A stretch of DNA of 25,389 nucleotides, taken from an uncultured Bacteroidota bacterium. Lineage in GTDB: Bacteria; Bacteroidota; Bacteroidia; Chitinophagales; Chitinophagaceae. The notes under the pieces are model-generated. The model had not been told where the DNA came from, did no database searches, and was given only the letters and a program-made list of their open reading frames with translations. Below are positions 1-9,098 of the stretch, piece after piece (the first letter of the stretch is position 1; the number at the start of each line of letters is the position of its first letter). The position numbers were made by a program, and so were the translations under genes. Location: the NCBI GenBank assembly GCA_946479615.1, contig CAMLGR010000059.1, positions 1-25,389 of the forward strand, written 5' to 3'.

Positions 1-45
1 CAAATCTATTGGTATCCTAACTTTACTTCAAAAAACTATTTTATA

Positions 46-85
46 AACATAGGAGGCACATAGGAACATAGGTTTCACATAGATT
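46..85. repeat. CACATAGG-unit repeat, copy 1 (single arm)
   Basis: About 40 bp of tandem, slightly varied CATAGG/CACATAGG units. The same units build the inverted repeats at 7079-7160 and 13942-14045. No complementary arm is visible inside the window, so the partner arm is either left of base 1 or absent. The stretch ends about 15 bp before the putative promoter of the thioesterase gene. Its relation to the other copies is seen directly; any function is unknown. Confidence 0.6.
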
Positions 86-100
86 AGCTATATATATTAC

Positions 101-108
101 TAAATTTG
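101..108 (+). promoter_or_regulatory. Putative -7 promoter element of the thioesterase gene
   Basis: TAAATTTG matches the Bacteroidota -7 consensus TAnnTTTG exactly and would start transcription about 25 nt before the ATG at 141. No clear TTG -33 box is seen at the expected spacing, so the call rests on one element and on position. Confidence 0.45.
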
Positions 109-140
109 TGCGCCCAAATTTTAAACCCTAAAACCATCTC

Positions 141-569
141 ATGTCGAGAATAAAAATCGAGCTGCCGGAAAAATTTGCTTTCACTACTTCCATACCGGTT
201 CGTATCAGTGATATAAATTATGGTGGCCATTTGGGTAATGATGCTTTCCTTTCATTGATCCATGAAGCAAGAATGCAGTTCCTGAAAAAATATGGTTACT
301 CCGAATTATCCTTTGGAGGTATCGGGCTGATCATGACAGATGCCGGTATCGAATTCAAAGGCGAATTGTTTTATGGAGATACCGCTATCATTTCTGTTGC
401 AGCTACGGAATTCAGTAAAATAAGTTTTGACATTTATTATAAGATGGAAAAAGAAGTGAACGGGGAACGTAAACTCGTTGCTGCTGCCAAGACCGGCATG
501 GTGGGTTATGATTATGAAAAAAAGAAAGTGGCCGCTATTCCCACCGAAGTACAGCTCGCTCTCCAATAA
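141..569 (+). CDS. Acyl-CoA thioesterase-like hotdog-fold protein (4HBT/YbgC type)
   Basis: This 142-residue protein has the length and pattern of a single hotdog-domain thioesterase of the 4-hydroxybenzoyl-CoA/YbgC group, cytosolic enzymes that hydrolyse acyl-CoA thioesters. The family hallmark near the N-terminus is present: R21, D24 and GGH (28-30) followed by N33, then the long helix with HEAR (41-44). D24 occupies the usual catalytic aspartate position. No signal peptide is seen. The ATG at 141 is the first start in frame and follows a TAnnTTTG element. The gene converges on aroE, with only 10 bp between the two stop codons and no hairpin, so the transcripts probably read into each other. 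The fold is a fairly firm call; the substrate cannot be read from the sequence. Confidence 0.8.
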   Translation: MSRIKIELPEKFAFTTSIPVRISDINYGGHLGNDAFLSLIHEARMQFLKKYGYSELSFGGIGLIMTDAGIEFKGELFYGDTAIISVAATEFSKISFDIYYKMEKEVNGERKLVAAAKTGMVGYDYEKKKVAAIPTEVQLALQ

Positions 570-579
570 GAATGTATTG

Positions 580-1326
580 TTATTGGGCAGCCATTGTTTC
601 CTGCCATATCTTCCAGCTTTCTTCAGCTTGTATCAATAACATTTCATGACCGTTCCTGATCAGGGCACCTTTCTCTTCTCCTTTTTTCAGGAACAGGGTC
701 TTTTCAGGATTATAGATCAGGTCGAATAAATAATGGGAAGAAGTGAGCGCTTCGTAAGGGATGGGTGGCGCTTCCGCAACAGCAGGATACATACCCAGCG
801 GAGTAGTATTGATGATGAGCGTGTATTCTGCAATAATCGCAGGCGTCAGTTGTTCGTACGAAAAGCTTTTGGCGGAAGGCTTGCGCGATACATGCTTATA
901 CGTGATCCCTCGTTTATCCAACACAAACTCCACGGCCTTTGCCGCACCGCCGGTACCGAGGATCAATGCCCTGGTATGATGCTTTTTCAATCCATCCTGC
1001 AAGGAACGTTCAAAGCCGGTTACGTCGGTGTTGTATCCTTTGAGCCTGCCGTTTTTTATCGCGATGCAATTACAGGCTTTTATTTTTTTTACCACGGGGT
1101 CCTGTTCATCCAGGTAAGACAACACCTGTTCTTTGTATGGTATTGTTACATTCAATCCCAGCAGGCCGGGATGTTGCTGCAATACGTTCTTTATATCCCC
1201 GGCAGAAGGAACAGGGAATAATTCATACCGGTAGCCTTCCAGCTTTTCCCGCATGAATTTTTCTGTAAAATACTTTTTGGAGAAAGAATGGGATAAGGGA
1301 TAGCCGATCAATCCGTAGAGGTGCAT
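580..1326 (-). CDS. aroE: Shikimate dehydrogenase (NADP+)
   Basis: AroE reduces 3-dehydroshikimate to shikimate with NADPH in the chorismate pathway. The 248 residues carry the family motifs in order: the shikimate-binding SHS (12-14), NVTIPYK (59-65) with the catalytic lysine K65, NTD (99-101) with the catalytic aspartate D101, the dinucleotide loop GTGGAAKA (124-131), SRK (147-149), which fits NADP preference, and Q233 near the C-terminus. The length is slightly short of the E. coli enzyme (272). The ATG overlaps the comA stop by one base (TGATG), so the two are very likely translationally coupled. The C-terminus faces the thioesterase gene. Confidence 0.95.
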   Translation of the reverse strand: MHLYGLIGYPLSHSFSKKYFTEKFMREKLEGYRYELFPVPSAGDIKNVLQQHPGLLGLNVTIPYKEQVLSYLDEQDPVVKKIKACNCIAIKNGRLKGYNTDVTGFERSLQDGLKKHHTRALILGTGGAAKAVEFVLDKRGITYKHVSRKPSAKSFSYEQLTPAIIAEYTLIINTTPLGMYPAVAEAPPIPYEALTSSHYLFDLIYNPEKTLFLKKGEEKGALIRNGHEMLLIQAEESWKIWQETMAAQ

Positions 1327-2096
1327 CAGGCTTCTTTTTTATCAAGATATAAATCAAAAGTATCTCCGCGCAAACCGATACGCATAGCTTCCAGCGGGAT
1401 CACTTCGGTAGGAGCAATATTTCCCAGGTTCACATTGCAGCCAAGCAGTTCAATGAAATAAAGCTGCTGTGCTTTTTGCGGCGCTTCCCAGATGATCTTG
1501 TCTCCTTCGATCTGTGTAAGGATCTCCTGCACTAGGCCTTCTCTGACTTCACCGGTACCCCGATAGATACCGACATTACCGGCTTCCCTTGCTTCTGCAA
1601 TTACATAAGTAGCACCGGCATTCAATTCGGCCCGCATCAGTTCAATCCATTTATAAGGAGGAATAATATGTGCGGCATCTTTACTGCCGACTTCGCTTAA
1701 TACAGTTCCATGTTTGGTCAGCTTTTCAATATACCCGCATTTTTCAGCATGCGGGATCGTGATCGAACCGTCACTGACCTCCATATAGCTGATGTTGTAT
1801 TGCTTGCAGATATTGATATAATCCTCAAACTGGTTGCGGATCAGAAAGGCTTCAAACAAAGTACCGCCAAAGTAAATCGGGATATTGTAAGAGGTATATA
1901 CTTCCAGTTTTTCGATCAGGTTAGGAGTAACGAAAGAAGTACCAAAACCAAGTTTAATAATGTCTACGTGAGGATATGATACGCTGAGAAAATTCTTCGC
2001 TTCATTTACACTAAGCCCTTTATCCATAACCATAGTAATGCCAGCCGTACGGGGTCTCTGGTAACGGTGAGGCATCTGGGTCAAGTTAAAATTCAT
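1326..2096 (-). CDS. comA: Phosphosulfolactate synthase family protein (ComA-like)
   Basis: The 256 residues match the (2R)-phospho-3-sulfolactate synthase family throughout. Visible blocks are MDKGLS (24-29), IKLGFGTS (47-54), the GGTLFEA loop (77-83), EVSDGS (106-111), SEVGSK (134-139), EAREAG (168-173), the near-invariant EAPQK (204-208) and GLRGDTF (241-247). In methanogens the enzyme adds sulfite to phosphoenolpyruvate as the first step to coenzyme M. Bacterial homologues occur but their product is less clear. No comB, comC or other sulfonate gene lies nearby; the only partner is the one-base-overlapping aroE. Both phosphosulfolactate synthase and the aromatic pathway draw on PEP, which may or may not explain the pairing. 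The family is certain, the physiological role here is not. Confidence 0.88.
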   Translation of the reverse strand: MNFNLTQMPHRYQRPRTAGITMVMDKGLSVNEAKNFLSVSYPHVDIIKLGFGTSFVTPNLIEKLEVYTSYNIPIYFGGTLFEAFLIRNQFEDYINICKQYNISYMEVSDGSITIPHAEKCGYIEKLTKHGTVLSEVGSKDAAHIIPPYKWIELMRAELNAGATYVIAEAREAGNVGIYRGTGEVREGLVQEILTQIEGDKIIWEAPQKAQQLYFIELLGCNVNLGNIAPTEVIPLEAMRIGLRGDTFDLYLDKKEA

Positions 2097-2143
2097 ACAG
2101 GATTTTTGTTTCAGAGATAGAAAGCCGGAAATTTTAATTGCGG

Positions 2144-2151
2144 CAAAAATA
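2144..2151 (-). promoter_or_regulatory. Putative -7 element for comA-aroE
   Basis: On the minus strand this reads TATTTTTG, an exact TAnnTTTG match, within CCTATTTTTGCCGC. The same extended word is seen before efp and yidC. It would give a leader of roughly 40 nt for comA. No clear -33 TTG was found. Confidence 0.5.
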
Positions 2152-2170
2152 GGAAAGAATAAGGTTTGAG

Positions 2171-2255
2171 ATTTTGAAATTTTGGAATGAGGAAACCGGC
2201 CTGGTCAGTCAAACTCTTCCTTCAGGCAAATCTCTCAATTCCAAAATTTCAAAAT
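2171..2255 (-). terminator. Inverted repeat after the TPR gene, candidate terminator
   Basis: The arms 2171-2188 and 2238-2255 are perfect 18-bp reverse complements separated by 49 nt. The right arm starts two bases beyond the stop codon of the TPR gene, and the comA promoter lies just past the left arm. The stem is A/T-rich, built of AAATTTTG-like units, and has no classical GC stem plus U-tract. Termination is inferred from its position. Confidence 0.5.
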
Positions 2256-2257
2256 AA

Positions 2258-3679
2258 CTATATGGATTTATTTCTCTTGAATCTCGCCAGCACATCCACG
2301 ATCTGCTGATTCTGCATACTGGCGGGTATCAGTTCAATAAATTTCTTCAGCAATTTGGGTGATTCCGTCATTGCCTTTTCCAGTTGCAGAATGGCTTCTT
2401 TGTTTTTTCCCATCGATAGCAATATCGCCGCTTTGTAGAAAAGAAAGATGGGTTTGCCATTGGTTACTTTCAATGCGATCTGCACCTGCACCATCGCTTC
2501 TTCAGGAAGGTCGGCTACATACAGGCAACGGATCAGCGCTTCCCAGCCACCAAGATTGCGCGGACGCGATTGCACCACATTCGAGAAGTATTGTATCGCT
2601 TCCTTGTACAATTCCAGTTCCATCTTGCATTCACCCATCAACAGGTTGTATTCAGGCTGCAGGCGATGGATCTTCAATGCATTCTCCAGTTGCTTTACAC
2701 AACTCTCCCAATGTCCTTCATTGAAATAGGTGCAGGCAATCTTATAAAAAAGCTTACTGTCTTCCTGGTTTAAGTGAGACGCTTTCCGGTAATAAAACCT
2801 TGCCTGCGCATAGTTTTTTAACCTGTCATAACAGTGACCGATCGCTTCATAGATCACTACTTCGGGCTTGGACAGTTCCGTCACTTTCTCAAGCGCTTCG
2901 ATCGCTTCCTTGTATTTTCTCAACCGTATATAGGCATCACCCATATTACGGTAAGCAAAATCAAATTTTTCTTCAATGGTGATCGCATACTGGTAAGCAT
3001 CGATCGCTTTTTCATACAATTTCAGTCCCTGGTAAGCAGCCGCCAGGTTGAACCAGGCAAGTTCATTGTAAGGATATTCATCGATGATCTGCTGGTGAAG
3101 ACGGATACTTTCTTCGTTCCTGCCGGTAAAGTCGGTCCAGAAACAAATCTTGTACAACGCTTCTTCGTTATTGGGATGCTGTTCGAGGATCATTTTAAGG
3201 CAATCAAACACCTTATCGAATTCTTCATAATCATCATACACATCGGCGAGTTCAAAAAGCAATTCCTTTTTTTCATCGCCTTCAAAAGTGGTTAATGCCT
3301 CTTCGAGTATGGCTACGGCTTTTTCCTGCTGATCGAGTGCCAGGTAAGCATCTGTTTTCAGGATGTAGATATTGATATCGCGGTTATCGAGCAGGGCGGC
3401 CTGGTCGAGAATATCCAGCGCTTCGCGGTACTGGCGCCTGGCAAGCAGGATATCGGCCTTCCTGACCAGCAGCAGGGATGAATACGGGTATTGATCGATG
3501 CCCATATCTGCGGCTTCCAGGGCCTTTATCAGTTGCTCTTTTTCCTCGTAATAGTTGATGATCTTTTCAAATGCTTCTTCCTCGATAAAAGAGTGGCCAC
3601 GTCCGGCCTTCAGGTTGTCATAGAGGCGTAATAATTCTTTTATCTGATCCCTGTCTTCTTCGTATGGTTGTTCCTTCAT
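2258..3679 (-). CDS. TPR-repeat protein
   Basis: The 473 residues are almost entirely helical tetratricopeptide repeats, roughly a dozen from about residue 48 to 450. The 34-residue periodicity is visible in recurring W/Y-N-L-G/A-x-x-Y and A-x-x-x-Y/F-x-x-A patterns, for example LAWFNLAAAYQGLKLYEKAI near residues 207-226 and FAYRNMGDAYIRLRKYKEAI near 241-260. No signal peptide, membrane helix or catalytic domain is seen, so it is probably a cytosolic scaffold or adaptor. The start (MKEQPYEE) is the first in frame and gives an acidic N-terminus. It appears to be monocistronic, with an inverted repeat just after the stop. Its partners cannot be inferred from the sequence. Confidence 0.85.
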   Translation of the reverse strand: MKEQPYEEDRDQIKELLRLYDNLKAGRGHSFIEEEAFEKIINYYEEKEQLIKALEAADMGIDQYPYSSLLLVRKADILLARRQYREALDILDQAALLDNRDINIYILKTDAYLALDQQEKAVAILEEALTTFEGDEKKELLFELADVYDDYEEFDKVFDCLKMILEQHPNNEEALYKICFWTDFTGRNEESIRLHQQIIDEYPYNELAWFNLAAAYQGLKLYEKAIDAYQYAITIEEKFDFAYRNMGDAYIRLRKYKEAIEALEKVTELSKPEVVIYEAIGHCYDRLKNYAQARFYYRKASHLNQEDSKLFYKIACTYFNEGHWESCVKQLENALKIHRLQPEYNLLMGECKMELELYKEAIQYFSNVVQSRPRNLGGWEALIRCLYVADLPEEAMVQVQIALKVTNGKPIFLFYKAAILLSMGKNKEAILQLEKAMTESPKLLKKFIELIPASMQNQQIVDVLARFKRNKSI

Positions 3680-3900
3680 TACGTTCCGGATTTGATAAAA
3701 AATAAAAAACTGTAAGTCAGGTGGTTAGGCGCTCAGGGGCGCGTTCGGGTGTTATTATCAACAAGTTATCCTAAAATAACCGATTTCCTGCCTATTTAGT
3801 TTTCCCCAGTTGTGAAAAATTGTTGGAGATTTTAGGGGCAATATGTAACAATTTTACCGATATCCCGTTAAATAACTACTAAAGTTTCTACACAAACGGT

Positions 3901-3932
3901 TTGTCGATATTCCTTTTTTAATGTTAAATTTG
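3901..3932 (+). promoter_or_regulatory. Putative promoter (TTG-N21-TAAATTTG)
   Basis: A TTG at 3901-3903 lies 21 bp before TAAATTTG at 3925-3932, an exact fit to the Bacteroidota -33/-7 pattern. Transcription would begin near 3938, only a few bases before the TTG at 3941. The downstream gene is therefore either nearly leaderless or starts further in, for example at TTG 3962. Confidence 0.5.
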
Positions 3933-3940
3933 CTGAGTAA

Positions 3941-4297
3941 TTGAAAACTAACTCTCAAATATTGATTTCCACGGGCAAGAAATTGCTGATCATGGTCCTC
4001 CTGGGCTGTATCACAGTTGGCGCTTTTGCCACATTGGGAGATGGCAAAACAGGTACGGGAAAAAACCGCAAACTGTTATCGACAAGAACTTCGGCCAAAC
4101 CCGGGTCTTTCTCTCTTCGTTCCGGTTATAATTTCCGTGGCAACCAGGTGATCAGTTTTGAAGAAAACAGGTATATCAACCTGAGTACAACCGTTACTTA
4201 CCAGCAAGGTCATACTACTTACACCATCCCTGTAAAGAAAAAAGTGATCCTGAATAACAAGATCACTTTCAATCCAAACGCGGCTTCCCGCTATTAA
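3941..4297 (+). CDS. Small exported protein of unknown function
   Basis: I do not recognise this 118-residue protein. The N-terminus looks like a signal peptide: basic GKK (12-14), a hydrophobic stretch LLIMVLLGCITVGAFA (15-30), and likely cleavage after AFA. The mature part is basic and rich in S, T, N and R, with beta-type alternation (VTYQQGHTTYTIPVKKKVIL) and no cysteines or catalytic motif. There is no ATG at the right place. The frame opens with TTG at 3941; TTG at 3962 would also leave a good signal peptide, whereas ATG 3992 would remove its basic end. The 3' end overlaps the stop of the convergent gene by four bases. Orphan secreted proteins of this size are common in this phylum. Confidence 0.6.
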   Translation: MKTNSQILISTGKKLLIMVLLGCITVGAFATLGDGKTGTGKNRKLLSTRTSAKPGSFSLRSGYNFRGNQVISFEENRYINLSTTVTYQQGHTTYTIPVKKKVILNNKITFNPNAASRY

Positions 4298-4959
4298 TTA
4301 TTTCCTTTCATCGTTTCTTCGTAAGTCATTACCCGGTATCCTGATTTCGGGAGATCAAACTTTGCAGCAGGCACCAGGTTAAAGTTGATGCTTGACACCG
4401 TATACGTCACCTTTTGTTTTCCCAGGTTGGCTTCATATTGCATAGCCAGTCCGGGCAGGTTTTTGTTCAGGTATTGAAAGTCTTTATTCACCGGTAAAAG
4501 ATCCTTCGTAAAGAAAACGGTAAATGTGCTGCCATCAGCCAGCTTACCGATCGCCTTCTGGCAATTATATCCCGCAATCGTTTTGAATTCATTTTCATAG
4601 GTAAATGCAATGCCTTCATATTTTTTGTTGGATTGCTTCCAGTTATCGGGCGTCATAGTGATCATGTATTTCTGTTCACCATAATCCTTCAGGATCGTGA
4701 CATTGCCACTCTTTCCATCTACTATGGTCGATTGCGTACCCAGTGAACTGATCATTTCGGAACGGCTGGAATTGCCCTTCAGGTAAATCACGCTGATGGC
4801 CCCATCCAGCAGATCAGCTGCCTGCGGCGTTGTATTATTGGTATTGATAACAATATCGTAGGATATCGTCGCTTCTGTCAGTTTCTTTTGTGCGAGAACC
4901 GGTACCGTCAAAAAGAACAGGCAAACGGCGAGCAATGATATGGTAGTTATTCTTTTCAT
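4294..4959 (-). CDS. Exported GLPGLI/DUF4412-like protein
   Basis: I chose the ATG at 4959 over the upstream TTG at 4983 because it gives a clean signal peptide (MKRITTISLLAVCLFFLTVPVLAQ), leaving 221 residues. The mature protein is a beta-rich single domain with alternating short strands. It includes ISYDI, a TIAGYNCQKA segment typical of DUF4412-type proteins, and NLPGLAMQYE, which resembles the name-giving GLPGLI segment of a Bacteroidota secreted family of unknown function. Periplasmic or outer-surface location is inferred. Its stop overlaps that of the convergent small secreted protein, with no terminator between them. The family assignment is from recognised sequence pattern and is moderately sure. 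Confidence 0.65.
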   Translation of the reverse strand: MKRITTISLLAVCLFFLTVPVLAQKKLTEATISYDIVINTNNTTPQAADLLDGAISVIYLKGNSSRSEMISSLGTQSTIVDGKSGNVTILKDYGEQKYMITMTPDNWKQSNKKYEGIAFTYENEFKTIAGYNCQKAIGKLADGSTFTVFFTKDLLPVNKDFQYLNKNLPGLAMQYEANLGKQKVTYTVSSINFNLVPAAKFDLPKSGYRVMTYEETMKGNN

Positions 4960-5060
4960 TTTATCTGATAATCTATTTATCAATATAAAGACGTACCAAT
5001 TTAAACAATAAGTTGCAACCTTACTATAATACCTTCTGTTTGATGTGAATAAAAGTAAAA

Positions 5061-5082
5061 ATCCGGGTAGTAGTACCCGGAT
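5061..5082 (-). terminator. Rho-independent terminator of yidC
   Basis: A perfect 9-bp GC-rich stem, ATCCGGGTA and TACCCGGAT, closes a 4-nt loop (GTAG). On the minus strand it is followed by a T-rich run (TTTTTACTTTTATT). It lies 26 bp past the yidC stop, which fits an intrinsic terminator. Confidence 0.8.
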
Positions 5083-5107
5083 TGTATTGTGATGATTTTA
5101 ACGATTC

Positions 5108-6958
5108 TTATTTCTTCCCCTTCTGCTGCATTTCCTTCACTTTTTTCTGCTGCTCCTGCATCTGTTCCAGCCGCTCCTGCCACTTCGATTTGGTCTTTGG
5201 CTTTTTCCGGTTCTCATTGATCTTAACAAGGATTTTATCATGATCGATGATATAATTCTGTATCACAAACTGCAATGCCAGTGTTACCAGGTTCGATACG
5301 GTATAATACCAGGTCAGGGCCGCGGGCAGCCTGTTGAAGATGAATAAAAGGAATACGGGGAAAATATAAGGCATGTACTTGAGCAAAGGATTGCTTTGAT
5401 CGGGCGTCATGCTCATACTGTATAAAGAGATCAGCAAACTGGTCAGCACCGCTGTGATTGTAAATATACTCAGGTGATTACCCAGCAAAGGAATACCTGT
5501 TCCGAATTTAATTACATCATCGAAGGCAGAAAGATCTTTTGCCCAGAGGAAATCAGCGCCACGCAGATCGGGATTGGAGTTAAAGAAACTATAGAGCGAA
5601 AAGAAGATCGGTATCTGGAACAGGGCCGGGATACATCCACCCAATGGGTTCACTCCTGCTTCGCGGAACAATTTCATTTGCTCCATACTCATCGCCTGCT
5701 GATCGCCGCCGAATTTTTCTTTCAGTTTGGCAATCTCGGGGCGAAGCGCTTTCATCTTGGCGCCGCTCAGGTAACTTTTATAAGTTAATGGAGAAATAAG
5801 CAAACGGATAAACAAAGTCAACAAGGCGATAACGATACCGAAGTTGCCAACAAATCCTTTGATAAAATCCCATACCGGCATGATCACATACTTGTTCAAT
5901 GGGCGCACAAAAGCGTACATGCCTTGTCCCAGGTTGATCATATTACTAAGTCCTACATCATATTTCTTCAGTTCATGCATATCTGCCGGACCATAAAACA
6001 GGTTGAGATTTACGGTGGCCTGTGCCTGCACCGGCACTTTCACCTGCATGTTGGCGGTTGATTGCACAACGATCTTCTTATCCTTGGGCGGTATTTCCCA
6101 GGTGATCTTACCACCGGAGAAATCATTCTTCGCAATCAGGAATGTATTGAAAAAACGCTGGCGGATACCCAGCCATTTTACAGCAGCGGGAAAGTCTTTG
6201 TTACTTCTTCTCGCGATAGTGTGATAATCAAATTCCCCGTCCGTCACATAACCGATCTGTGTATTCTGTTCTTCAAAGCTGATATCCGTTTCCTGCTGGG
6301 CCGCTGTATAATTCCAATTGAGGTTCATTACACCCTGTGACAAAAGCTTATCGGCATTATTCAGTTGAATATCGAAATCCACCATATACTGATCCGGCCG
6401 GATCGTATATGTATGCACGATAGAGAAAGCAGCGCTGCTGTCTGCTTTTAAAGAAAAGGAGACAGATATACTTCCATCAGGATTGGTCACGGGAGCCGCT
6501 TCTCCGAAGAAAAGATTTTTGGTATCGATACTGGCGCTGCCAGCTGCATTACCGGTATTGATCGGGTAACTGATATTGTCAAACCCGGAACCGGCCAGCC
6601 TGACAAAACCGCTATCCATATTTTTATACTTCTTCAGTTCTACCCATTTCGGTTGTCCGCCTTTATTGGTAAAAGCGATTTTGAAAAGGTTGTTCTCGGC
6701 GTATATGAGTTGTTCGGTGCCATTCAGGGCATCATGGTAATTACCGGCGGCAGTAAACTTATTAACCGAATCGGTATGCAATGAATCTCTTTGCAACACC
6801 AGGGGATCTGGTTTAGGCTTGTTGGCATTGGCAATAGAATCCCGGATAGCCGTTTCCCGTTTGAGATTTGCCTGGTCTTTATTTATAAAATAGAAGTAAC
6901 CAAAAAAGAGCAATCCCAGTACCACAAACCCGAGGACGGTGTTACGATCAAACTTCAT
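5108..6958 (-). CDS. yidC: Membrane protein insertase YidC
   Basis: YidC inserts and folds inner-membrane proteins, alone or with SecYEG. From the ATG at 6958 the protein has 616 residues. It has a first membrane helix (about 8-25), a large periplasmic beta-sandwich domain (about 60-350), and the conserved Oxa1/YidC core with membrane segments near 357-392, 440-460, 498-515 and 528-570. The groove arginine is R385 in FIRLLISPLTYKS, and EAGVNPLGGCIP (433-444) is the usual signature. A basic tail rich in K, Q and E (588-616) may contact ribosomes. The open frame continues 52 codons upstream, but those cross the promoter and an intergenic repeat, and MKFDRNTVLG is the normal family start. Confidence 0.96.
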   Translation of the reverse strand: MKFDRNTVLGFVVLGLLFFGYFYFINKDQANLKRETAIRDSIANANKPKPDPLVLQRDSLHTDSVNKFTAAGNYHDALNGTEQLIYAENNLFKIAFTNKGGQPKWVELKKYKNMDSGFVRLAGSGFDNISYPINTGNAAGSASIDTKNLFFGEAAPVTNPDGSISVSFSLKADSSAAFSIVHTYTIRPDQYMVDFDIQLNNADKLLSQGVMNLNWNYTAAQQETDISFEEQNTQIGYVTDGEFDYHTIARRSNKDFPAAVKWLGIRQRFFNTFLIAKNDFSGGKITWEIPPKDKKIVVQSTANMQVKVPVQAQATVNLNLFYGPADMHELKKYDVGLSNMINLGQGMYAFVRPLNKYVIMPVWDFIKGFVGNFGIVIALLTLFIRLLISPLTYKSYLSGAKMKALRPEIAKLKEKFGGDQQAMSMEQMKLFREAGVNPLGGCIPALFQIPIFFSLYSFFNSNPDLRGADFLWAKDLSAFDDVIKFGTGIPLLGNHLSIFTITAVLTSLLISLYSMSMTPDQSNPLLKYMPYIFPVFLLFIFNRLPAALTWYYTVSNLVTLALQFVIQNYIIDHDKILVKINENRKKPKTKSKWQERLEQMQEQQKKVKEMQQKGKK

Positions 6959-6981
6959 CTGTAGTAAAAATTTAAAGACGG

Positions 6982-6989
6982 CAAAGATA
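6982..6989 (-). promoter_or_regulatory. Putative -7 element of yidC
   Basis: The minus strand reads TATCTTTG within CCTATCTTTGCCGTC, an exact TAnnTTTG match 23 bp before the ATG at 6958. It supports that start over the longer reading frame. No -33 TTG is seen in the GC-rich stretch upstream. Confidence 0.6.
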
Positions 6990-7078
6990 GGTTTTTCGGC
7001 CTTACGGGGCGGGTTTAAAAGCGGTCGATCGGCAAGAGGCGGGTGGCAGGCGGTGAGTGGTGTTTGGGCCTGGTTATC

Positions 7079-7160
7079 ACCACATAGGGATATAGGAACA
7101 TAGAAAATACACACATAGACAATCCTATGTGAAATCTATATTTCTATGTGCCTATGTGGT
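7079..7160. repeat. CACATAGG-unit inverted repeat, copy 2
   Basis: The outer 10 bp are perfect (ACCACATAGG at 7079-7088 and CCTATGTGGT at 7151-7160). The interior is imperfectly paired and made of the same CATAGG/ACATAG units as copies 1 and 3. It lies just after the pyrG stop and before the yidC promoter, and may act as a terminator. It looks like a decayed version of the copy at 13942-14045. Confidence 0.65.
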
Positions 7161-7168
7161 AAAAAAAA

Positions 7169-8839
<1,671 letters not shown>

Positions 8840-9098
8840 CTATCGATTAAAAAAATAAATGGAATGGGCAAATACACATTTGTATTGAACCAATGCTCAT
8901 GCTTAAAATCCCGATAAAAATAACGTTGAGAAAAAGCCCACCCAAACTGACCATCGGACTAACTTCCGCCCCCGTGCGGGCCATTAAAGTGTAGGATTTC
9001 CGGGAGGTCATGTAAAGATAAGGCTAATTATCTGCCCGCTAAAATCTGAATTCCTGATGTGGAAAAAACGGGTATTTTTATTACTGAAAAAATCATTT

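Noticed and set aside
46..85. Possible CRISPR-like tandem repeat at the CACATAGG runs
   Set aside because: The units are only 8-10 bp, contiguous and variable, with no spacers and no cas genes.
853..862. TTCGTACGAA, which contains the half-sites of the BlaI-type operator
   Set aside because: It is a single copy within the aroE coding sequence, with half-sites in the opposite arrangement and no promoter nearby; chance is sufficient.
1654..1670. AAGGAGGAATAATATG, a perfect-looking ribosome site and ATG on the plus strand
   Set aside because: It lies antisense inside comA, opens only a very short frame, and reflects codons for IIPPY. A similar AAGGAGGAATGAT inside accC (near 17993) has the same cause.
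5001..5183. 60-codon minus-strand frame rich in Ala, Glu and Gly
   Set aside because: It overlaps the yidC 3' end in another frame and crosses its terminator.
6959..7114. 52-codon N-terminal extension of yidC
   Set aside because: It would cross the probable promoter and part of the CACATAGG repeat, and is unlike any YidC N-terminus; MKFDRNTVLG is the normal start.
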